Part shown: positions 61,271-64,000 of the stretch, piece after piece
How positions within the stretch are numbered: position 1 is the stretch's first letter
Layout: every line of letters begins with the position of its first letter
Origin: Vicinamibacteria bacterium
GTDB taxonomy: Bacteria > Acidobacteriota > Vicinamibacteria > Fen-336
Direction: 5' to 3'
Length of the DNA stretch: 64,000 nucleotides
Assembly: GCA_025994075.1 (NCBI GenBank)
Contig: JAMQGV010000004.1
Span: 96,560-160,559 of the forward strand
Made by a program: the position numbers and the translations under genes
Notes under the pieces: generated by a model
What the model was told of the DNA's origin: nothing
Databases searched by the model: none
The model's input: only the letters and a program-made list of their open reading frames with translations

Positions 61271-61912
61271 ATGCGCATGCTGCTCACCGTGGCCCTCGCC
61301 GTCGCCGGCCTGGCGCTCGTCGCTCCCCGGGCCGGGGCCGAGGCATCCGCCGAACCACGCCGCCTCGCGGTCGTGTTCGTCGACGTCGAGGGCGCTCTGC
61401 CGCGACTGGCGGCTTCGGCAATGCGCGACGAGGCGGTGCGCAGTCTCCGGAAGGCCGGCGTCGAGCTCGACTGGCGGCAGGCCCGCGTCGACGAGTCCTT
61501 CGACGGCACCCGCCACAAGGTCGTCCTCCTGCGCCGGGCGCCGGCCGCGCTGGCCCGGCGCTGCACGATGGGCTCGGTGATCGCCGGGCCCGATGCGCCG
61601 CGGGCCGCGTGGATCTACCTGGACTCGGTGCTTCGCGCGCTGCGCCTGCCGGCCGCGGTGGAGCAGATGGGCCTCGCGAGCACGCGCGACCTGGGCGTCG
61701 CGCTCGGCAAGGTCGCGGCTCACGAGCTGATCCACGCGATGGTTCCGGAGCTGCCGCACGCGGCGTCCGGCCTGATGTCCGCGAACATGGGCCGCAGCTC
61801 GCTGATCTCCGGCACGCTGCCGGTCGACGAGGCGACGCGGGCCGCCCTGCGACCGGTGTCGCCGATGGCGCCGGCCGCTGCGACGCTGGCCGCTCCGGCG
61901 GCCGCCTACTAG
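61271..61912 (+). CDS. Secreted HExxH metalloprotease-like protein
   Basis: 213 residues from the ATG at 61271, with GGAAGGAAGG upstream. Signal peptide to about AGA-EA (residue 24). The zinc-binding helix is His151-E-L-I-His155 (AAHELIHAMVPELPHAASGL), with a third His at 163 and a G-L-M turn at 167-169. This H-E-x-x-H plus His and Met-turn plan is metzincin-like. The rest of the sequence has no known family. The last four bases overlap the convergent outer-membrane gene. Confidence 0.72.
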   Translation: MRMLLTVALAVAGLALVAPRAGAEASAEPRRLAVVFVDVEGALPRLAASAMRDEAVRSLRKAGVELDWRQARVDESFDGTRHKVVLLRRAPAALARRCTMGSVIAGPDAPRAAWIYLDSVLRALRLPAAVEQMGLASTRDLGVALGKVAAHELIHAMVPELPHAASGLMSANMGRSSLISGTLPVDEATRAALRPVSPMAPAAATLAAPAAAY

Positions 61913-64000
61913 AAGGCGAAGCCCGACTTCACCGAGACGGACGTGTGTCCCTCGCTCCGCGCGACGTACGCCGAGAACGTGGCGAAGTGGCGCAGCACGC
62001 TGAACCAGAGGCCCCCGCCGGCTCCCGTGTGCCAGCGGCGGGACGACTCGGACGCGTACCAGACGCGGCCGCTGTCGGCGAAGGCGAAGACGCCCCACTG
62101 CGTCGGAACGAGCAGCGTCGCGCGGAAGAGAGGCACCCGCAACTCGGCGTTGGCGAACAGCGACGCGTCGCCGGCGTATCGGCGGTTCTCGAGGCCGCGC
62201 ACGGTGACCCGCGGCGATCCGCTGCCGAGCACCTCGAGGCCGGTGCCGCCGAGGTACGCGGCCGCGGTCAGCGGGTACTCTCCGAGCAGGCGCCGCCCGC
62301 CCACGCGGCCCGCGAAGGTCAGCGGGCCCGCGCTGGCGAGCGCGGTCGCTTCGCCCTCGAGGAAGCCGTAGGCCGAGCGCACGTCGAGCAGCCGCGGGTA
62401 CGCCCCGGCGCGGGCGGCGAGCAGCCCGCCCCGCGTGGGGTAGGTCGTGCGGTCGCGCCTGTCGAACCGCCAGTCGGCGCGCACGCCCAGGGCCGCGAAG
62501 CGGCCCGCCCCGTACGGTGCCGGGCCGTCGGCGAGCAGCGCGTCGCTCAACTGCGCCTCCGAGAACTCGAACACGGGGCCGACGGCGAGCGTCGAGGGGC
62601 CGTCCGACGACAGCACGAGCGCCGGGGCGAACATCAACTCGTCCGAGCTGCTGCGGTAGGGATCGCCGCCGGAGTCCGGCCACGGGGCGGACGGGCTCTC
62701 GTTGCCGTAGCCGTGGAAGCGCACCTTGTCCACGCCCGAGAGCCGTGCGTCGAGCCGCAGCAGGGTGTCGCCGCCTTCGAGCCGCCACTCGCCGCGATAC
62801 TCGAGGCGCGGGGCGGAAGAGCCGAACGACCAGCCCCCCCGCAGCACGTGGCGCCGGGCCCAGGGGTGCTCGCGGAAGCCGAAGCTGAGGCTTCGCAGGC
62901 CGTAGCCGACGAAGGCGCCGAGCTCGCTGCCGTAGGAGAGCCACGGCGCGGCCGTCGTGCGGCGTCCCCAGTCGCGCGGCGGGATCCACGGCGCGTTCTT
63001 CGGCCCCGGCGGCACCGTGTACGGCCGCGCGTCGTGGCGCGTGCCGGGGCCGGCAGCCACGACCGAGCCCGGGTCGTCGTAGAAGCGGGTTCCGCCGCCC
63101 GCCGCGTCATCGAGGCGGTCGTGGCCGTCGCCGCCGATCACGCGCAGGCGGATCGGGCCGCGGCCGTCGACCCGCACGTCGTCGTCTCCGCCCAGGAGGT
63201 AGAGCCGAACCTCCTCGGTCTCGCGCGGGTCGAAGGTACGGCGGAAGAAGGGCGCGGCGTCCGTGCCAGCCTCGAGCGTCAGCGCGCCGCCCGGGGCGAA
63301 GCGGGCCGTCGCGCGTTCCGGCCGATCGGTGAGGTACACGTCGGCCCGCTTCGCCAGGAAGGCGTGGAACGCGCGCGCCGCGGCGGGCAGGCCGTCGCGG
63401 CGCCCGCGCAGCGCGGCGAGCAGGCGCGGGCCGTCGATCGCGCGCCACTCCGCGGGCAGCCGTTCGACGGCCGCGTCGAGCACGGCGTCGGTGAGGGCGG
63501 CGGCGAGGTCCCGCGCCTCGGCCTCGAACTCCTCGCGGCTGAAGCCGGCCAGCAGCCGGCGGTCCTGGTCCCTTGCGTTGAACGTGATGCCGAGCGGGTG
63601 GGGGAAGCGGGGCCCGTAGGCCTGCGGCCGCGGGTCGGTGCGGCGCGCCATGTCGAGCAGCCGGCCCTCGTAACGGGAGAAGGCCTGGTCGCGGTCCTCG
63701 GGGATCGGCTGGAAGTGCTCGACTCCCGCGAACCGCGCCCAGCGCCACTGCTTGCGGTGCCGGTCCCAGTCGCCGATCGTCAGGTCCAGCAGCCGCGCGC
63801 GCAGCCACGCACGCGGGTCGGGCCGCGCCTCCCCGGCCTGCAGCCGCCGCGCCATCTCGAAGTGGTCGATGACTTCGACGGGTTCCGACGCCTGGCGGAG
63901 CCAGGCGTCGGTCCCATGGGGGCTACGTCGGACGACTTCGACCTCCTCCGCCCCCAAACCCCCATCGGGTTCCGACGCCTGGCCAATCCCGGCGTCGGTC
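61909..64000 (-). CDS. BamA/TamA-type outer-membrane barrel with kinase-like N-terminal region (5' end outside window)
   Basis: The frame is open from the right edge to TAG at 61909-61911. The C-terminal ~380 residues are beta-barrel strands ending in SVKSGFAF with terminal Phe, like Omp85 surface-antigen proteins. The region before it has RARLLDLTIGDWDRHRKQWR (63807-63748) and HFQPIPEDRDQAFSRYEG. The GDWDRH and DRDQAF pair resembles the catalytic loop and metal site of HipA/Fam20-type kinases. A TTG at 63957 could start translation, but the family is much longer and the frame continues upstream through an 87-base repeat. I therefore treat it as a partial gene. Confidence 0.75.
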   Translation of the reverse strand, partial: TDAGIGQASEPDGGLGAEEVEVVRRSPHGTDAWLRQASEPVEVIDHFEMARRLQAGEARPDPRAWLRARLLDLTIGDWDRHRKQWRWARFAGVEHFQPIPEDRDQAFSRYEGRLLDMARRTDPRPQAYGPRFPHPLGITFNARDQDRRLLAGFSREEFEAEARDLAAALTDAVLDAAVERLPAEWRAIDGPRLLAALRGRRDGLPAAARAFHAFLAKRADVYLTDRPERATARFAPGGALTLEAGTDAAPFFRRTFDPRETEEVRLYLLGGDDDVRVDGRGPIRLRVIGGDGHDRLDDAAGGGTRFYDDPGSVVAAGPGTRHDARPYTVPPGPKNAPWIPPRDWGRRTTAAPWLSYGSELGAFVGYGLRSLSFGFREHPWARRHVLRGGWSFGSSAPRLEYRGEWRLEGGDTLLRLDARLSGVDKVRFHGYGNESPSAPWPDSGGDPYRSSSDELMFAPALVLSSDGPSTLAVGPVFEFSEAQLSDALLADGPAPYGAGRFAALGVRADWRFDRRDRTTYPTRGGLLAARAGAYPRLLDVRSAYGFLEGEATALASAGPLTFAGRVGGRRLLGEYPLTAAAYLGGTGLEVLGSGSPRVTVRGLENRRYAGDASLFANAELRVPLFRATLLVPTQWGVFAFADSGRVWYASESSRRWHTGAGGGLWFSVLRHFATFSAYVARSEGHTSVSVKSGFAF
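63880..63913 (+). repeat. Palindromic repeat unit, copy 1 (inside the BamA-like gene)
   Basis: GGGTTCCGACGCCTGGC followed by seven bases and GGCGTCGGTC. CCGACGCCTGG (63885-63895) and CCAGGCGTCGG (63901-63911) form a perfect 11-bp hairpin with a 5-base loop. The same unit recurs exactly 87 bases later with only the seven central bases changed. In the gene's frame it encodes TDAWLRQASEP. Confidence 0.7.
63909..63932 (+). repeat. Second copy of the dispersed 24-bp sequence
   Basis: Matches the minus strand of 12932-12955 at 23 of 24 positions (core CGGTCCCATGGGGGCT). It directly follows, and overlaps by five bases, the palindromic unit at 63880-63913, so both may belong to one larger repeat element. 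Confidence 0.6.
63967..64000 (+). repeat. Palindromic repeat unit, copy 2 (at the window edge)
   Basis: Same unit as 63880-63913, with 27 of 27 outer positions identical and the seven central bases different (CAATCCC for GGAGCCA). The spacing of 87 bases (29 codons) keeps the reading frame, which here gives TDAGIGQASEP. It is cut by the end of the window. Confidence 0.65.

Overview
The window is very GC-rich DNA in which nearly every third codon position is G or C. It is densely packed with short, protein-coding operons. The outer-membrane proteins (a TonB-dependent receptor with an N-terminal carboxypeptidase-regulatory domain, a BamA-like barrel, a TonB-family protein), NtrC-type two-component regulation, a DUF4388-type response regulator and TPR-tailed membrane proteins point to a Gram-negative, soil-type bacterium. 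Acidobacteriota is my best guess and Myxococcota-like lineages are the alternative; this is inference from gene content, since no rRNA or tRNA gene was found. Many genes start with GTG at GTGA/ATGA stop-start overlaps, which suggests translational coupling.

Layout. 1-1193: tail of a membrane/TPR glycosyltransferase-like protein. 1168-2823: a TonB-family TPR protein and a small lipoprotein. 2917-9900: a vitamin B6 locus, with a divergent MocR/PdxR-type regulator, a conspicuous palindromic operator region, then decarboxylase - EamA exporter - pdxS - cyclase - PhzF - pdxT. 9937-11771: a subtilase remnant, two divergent DinB-like genes and a frameshifted gene. 11740-13056: a stand-alone RAM domain and a DUF72 protein. 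13136-18701: clpS - clpA - histidine kinase - NtrC-type regulator, tightly coupled. 18717-22662: SpoU methyltransferase, greA, a degenerate UvrC-like protein, a double-receiver regulator and a Fis-type HTH. 22888-29492: a serine hydrolase, an orphan bufferin-like Cys peptide, and RidA - SDR - two polytopic glycosyltransferase-like proteins. 29646-35236: a small secreted protein, a PAS-PAS-GGDEF cyclase, PPK2, a ZIP transporter and two SPFH proteins.

35295-39970 is a complete pyroglutamate-scavenging operon: pxpB - pxpC - pxpA, two 5-oxoproline transporter subunits (DUF969/DUF979) and pyroglutamyl peptidase. 39967-47338 (minus strand) holds SulP - orphan peptide-type binding protein - adenosine-deaminase-like - M28 peptidase - threonine dehydratase-like genes, which look like a nutrient-scavenging set. 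47410-54168 has a TPR membrane protein, a glutaredoxin-like protein, a class C beta-lactamase-type hydrolase, a DUF4287/DUF5655 protein and two convergent zinc-ribbon proteins. 54228-57202 is a crotonase - crotonase - amidohydrolase operon. 57435-61030 is HxlR regulator - small membrane protein - TonB receptor. The right end has a secreted HExxH protein and a BamA-type barrel with a kinase-like loop, whose 5' end runs off the window through an 87-bp in-frame repeat.

Themes that cut across genes: (i) -10-like TAnnnT hexamers lie only 6-13 nt upstream of at least eight start codons, suggesting leaderless or very short-leader mRNAs; (ii) a palindromic repeat sits in-frame in the BamA-like gene and shares a 24-nt core with the DUF72 gene about 51 kb away; (iii) the PLP synthase genes pdxS and pdxT are interleaved with a cyclase, a PhzF protein, a PLP decarboxylase and an exporter behind one MocR operator region. 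Item (iii) is the best candidate for an undescribed functional system.
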